Positions 44,382-46,155 of a stretch of DNA of 46,155 nt are shown here, one piece after another. The DNA is from Candidatus Cloacimonadota bacterium. GTDB lineage: Bacteria; Cloacimonadota; Cloacimonadia; Cloacimonadales; TCS61. Position 1 is the first letter of the stretch; every line of letters begins with the position of its first letter. Below the pieces are notes generated by a model. That model was not told the origin of the DNA and made no database searches. It saw only the letters and a program-made list of their open reading frames with translations. A program made the translations under genes and the position numbers. The stretch is from the NCBI GenBank assembly GCA_030600585.1, contig JAUVLU010000021.1:1-46155 (forward strand). Direction: 5' to 3'.

Positions 44382-44672
44382 ATGTTAACATGGGTAATGT
44401 ATGATATTCCAAAAGACAGAACACGAAATAAAATTGCCAAATTATGTGAAGAATCCGGAATTTACCGTGTTCAATATTCCATCTTTCTTGGTGATCTGAA
44501 CAATGCTCAAAGAAAAGAGCTTATTACAAATTTGAAAGACTTGATGAATATCGATGAAGACTCTGTTTATGTGTTCCCAATGTGTAGTGAAGATTTCAAT
44601 AAATGCAAATTATTAGGACAGGCATTTAATAAAGAGTTGATCGCAGATGAGATAAAGACGCTTTTTTTATAA
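44382..44672 (+). CDS. cas2: CRISPR adaptation protein Cas2
   Basis: Cas2 (96 residues), ferredoxin-like partner of Cas1. It begins MLTWVMYDIPKDRTRNKIAK, with the conserved Asp8, and has YRVQYSIFLGDL, typical of Cas2. The start is the ATG at 44382 with GGAGG 6 bp upstream. An upstream ATG at 44346 lies in a REP repeat and is rejected. It follows cas1 by 79 bp and precedes cas4 by 9 bp. Confidence 0.95.
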   Translation: MLTWVMYDIPKDRTRNKIAKLCEESGIYRVQYSIFLGDLNNAQRKELITNLKDLMNIDEDSVYVFPMCSEDFNKCKLLGQAFNKELIADEIKTLFL

Positions 44673-44681
44673 GGATAGATA

Positions 44682-45365
44682 ATGATAAAAGAAAATATAT
44701 CTCAAATCGAAGGCGACATTGGCAAATGTTGCATACAATGTGAAAACAACGAAGGCGACATTGGCAAATGTCGCATTCAAACAAATATTTTCGTCACCCC
44801 ATCTGAAGTTATTGAATATTTATTTTGTCCTCGCTTCATTTATTTTATGAATGTTCTGAAAATAGAACAACACGAACATAAAAGAAAATTGGTGAATAAA
44901 GGAAGGGACATTCATATTCTTAAAATGGTTTGCAACAAAGATTATCTCAGAAAAAAGATAGGTGCTATCGATAAAAAAATTGATGTTTATCTTACTTCCA
45001 AAAAATTGAAATTGGTGGGAAGGATAGATGAAGTTCTCTTTTTGGAAAACGATGAAGCAGCACCACTCGATTACAAATATGCTTTTTGGGAAGATAGAAT
45101 ATATAAAACATTGAGAATTCAGCAGACTCTTTATGCACTTTTGATCGAAGAAAATTTTAACAAGAAAGTGGGGAAAGCATTTCTCGTTTATGTACGAAGC
45201 AAAAATCATCTTGAGGAAATTCGGATTACAGAAAATATGAAAAAGGAAGCTATCGTGATTGTGAATGAAATATTCGATATCTTGAACCAAAATTATTTTC
45301 CTAAAGCAACAAAAAACAAAAATAAATGTTTGGATTGCACTTATCGAAATATTTGCTCGGTCTGA
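44682..45365 (+). CDS. cas4: CRISPR-associated exonuclease Cas4 with repeat-derived N-terminal insert
   Basis: Cas4 (227 residues) trims prespacers and helps choose PAM-side ends. The typical beginning VTPSEVIEYLFCPRFIYF (from residue 38) has Fe-S Cys49; C216, C219 and C225 (CLDCTYRNICS) complete the cluster. RecB nuclease motifs are GRIDEVLF, PLDYKYA and IQQTLYALL. Ahead of this, residues 1-37 contain two copies of EGDIGKC(C/R)IQ (10-19 and 24-33), encoded by REP palindromes at 44713-44732 and 44755-44774. AAGGA precedes the ATG, and no other ATG lies between it and the Cas4 domain, so the repeats are translated. Confidence 0.92.
   Translation: MIKENISQIEGDIGKCCIQCENNEGDIGKCRIQTNIFVTPSEVIEYLFCPRFIYFMNVLKIEQHEHKRKLVNKGRDIHILKMVCNKDYLRKKIGAIDKKIDVYLTSKKLKLVGRIDEVLFLENDEAAPLDYKYAFWEDRIYKTLRIQQTLYALLIEENFNKKVGKAFLVYVRSKNHLEEIRITENMKKEAIVIVNEIFDILNQNYFPKATKNKNKCLDCTYRNICSV
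44709..44774 (+). repeat. REP-like doublet E in frame within cas4
   Basis: Two palindromes, GCGACATT-GGCA-AATGTTGC (44713-44732) and GCGACATT-GGCA-AATGTCGC (44755-44774), are spaced 42 bp (14 codons) start to start and read in one frame of cas4. Confidence 0.9.
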
Positions 45366-45547
45366 ATCAAAATTATTGACATTTTAAGTAAAAATTGTTC
45401 TTTTACCTGCAAATAGAAGTGTTAAGAAAAGTCTAAGAGAAAGAAAATAGGTGTTTTGATATATTTTGTAGTTAATCTATGTTCATTTAACATTGTTAAG
45501 AAAATTAGATAACATTATACTCTACAATATTTTGAATTTCAAAACGC
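45366..45547 (+). promoter_or_regulatory. CRISPR leader with sigma-70-like promoter
   Basis: This AT-rich 182-bp region lies between cas4 and the first repeat and serves as the leader. A -35 TTGTTA (45493-45498), 17-bp spacer and -10 TATACT (45516-45521) form a good promoter, predicting a transcript start about 20 bp before the first repeat. New spacers should be added at this end. No palindromic repeat of the REP family is present here. Confidence 0.75.
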
Positions 45548-46155
45548 CTTTTAATTCGTAAATCCAATATAACAAGGATTGAAACCGCGTGTGATAGCCA
45601 CATATAAAAGACGTCGTTCCTCCTTTTAATTCGTAAATCCAATATAACAAGGATTGAAACATTTTGCACCTAAAATATCACTGTTTTCAGGCAGCAATCT
45701 TTTAATTCGTAAATCCAATATAACAAGGATTGAAACTTCCGTCTCCATCTCCATCCCAAACACGATGATTTTCTTTTAATTCGTAAATCCAATATAACAA
45801 GGATTGAAACCAAACAGCTTCTCGATCTTCCCGGACATTGAAGGACCTTTTAATTCGTAAATCCAATATAACAAGGATTGAAACTTGCATAATATTTAAT
45901 ACTCATGATTATTTTTCCTCTTTTAATTCGTAAATCCAATATAACAAGGATTGAAACATTGCCGATCAAACTGAGGATGAAGAAGTTCATAAAGCCTTTT
46001 AATTCGTAAATCCAATATAACAAGGATTGAAACAATATGATGAAGAATTAAGACAAAAAAAGTTCGATTATCTTTTAATTCGTAAATCCAATATAACAAG
46101 GATTGAAACATGGCAGTGCTTTAATGGGGATTTTTTCTCAATTAACTTTTAATTC
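45548..46155 (+). CRISPR. CRISPR array, 8 complete repeats and a partial ninth, cut by the window end
   Basis: The 38-nt repeat starts CTTTTAATTCGTAAATCC and ends AACAAGGATTGAAAC. Copies lie at 45548, 45623, 45699, 45773, 45847, 45920, 45996 and 46072, all identical by eye, and the first 10 nt of a ninth at 46146. The eight spacers are 37, 38, 36, 36, 35, 38, 38 and 36 nt. The end ATTGAAAC is the usual 8-nt crRNA handle of type I-B/III systems with Cas6. AATCC and GGATT inside the repeat can form a weak 5-bp stem before the handle. Transcription runs left to right from the leader. Spacer targets cannot be told from sequence alone. Confidence 0.98.

Noticed and set aside
45366-45547. A tracrRNA or anti-repeat near the array
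   Set aside because: No segment complementary to the CRISPR repeat is seen in the leader or the cas genes, and Cas6 makes one unnecessary.
45702-46111. Minus-strand reading frames giving repeated FQSLLYWIYEL peptides
   Set aside because: They are translations of the CRISPR repeats and spacers.

Overview
The window is AT-rich, diderm (Gram-negative) bacterial DNA. Evidence for a diderm is an LPS/outer-membrane gene set (lptF, lptG, lpxB, a DUF374 acyltransferase, gmhA), several outer-membrane or secreted proteins, and two large secreted proteins ending in the YPNPFNPETTISFSV-type C-terminal domain used for type IX-like sorting in the Fibrobacteres-Chlorobi-Bacteroidetes (FCB) superphylum. Gene content and sequence style suggest Candidatus Cloacimonadota or a close FCB relative. 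This is an inference; no 16S gene is present.

Layout. 1-200: the 5S rRNA that ends an rRNA operon, with its terminator. 323-10018 (+): an outer-membrane barrel protein, then ligA-lptF-lptG and a tightly overlapping surface-polysaccharide set (GT4 glycosyltransferase, CDP-glycerol phosphotransferase-like protein, SGNH hydrolase, flippase). 10147-22213 (-): a secreted LTD/OB-fold protein with a DUF6765-like protein, rpiB-glyA, two acyl-CoA synthetases, an OFA-family MFS transporter and acetyl-CoA synthetase (an organic-acid uptake and activation cluster). 22523: ndk. 23123-29368 (-): a near-continuous operon from YjbQ through DUF401, a Cys-rich unknown, lpxB and DUF374 to an aminotransferase and a TraB/GumN-like lipoprotein. 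29503-39568 (+): a PspC-like protein, a tautomerase, two very large exported proteins, gmhA-dtd-HAD, and an L,D-transpeptidase closed by a strong terminator.

39801-46155 (+) is a CRISPR-Cas locus: cas6, a SWIM zinc-finger protein, a UPF0158 protein, a decayed REP-associated tyrosine transposase (RAYT), cas1, cas2, cas4, a leader with a readable promoter, and an array of eight perfect 38-nt repeats plus a ninth cut by the window edge. No interference-effector gene lies in the window.

The most unusual theme is small palindromic repeats that invade genes. A REP-like palindrome (arms GCGACGTT / AACGTCGC and variants, 4-nt loop) occurs in doublets at five places in the cas module. It lies beside the RAYT remnant and twice in frame inside the N-terminus of Cas4. 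A second palindrome (CACAAAC...GTTTGTG) supplies the last codons of cas6 and recurs in the sorting domains of both secreted proteins. A 49-bp double-hairpin element is also embedded in frame in both sorting domains. Longer dispersed repeats (about 110-190 bp) sit directly beside genes at 25230, 30126, 30429 and 33562. The 30429 copy appears to have duplicated the ribosome-binding site of the gene it landed on.
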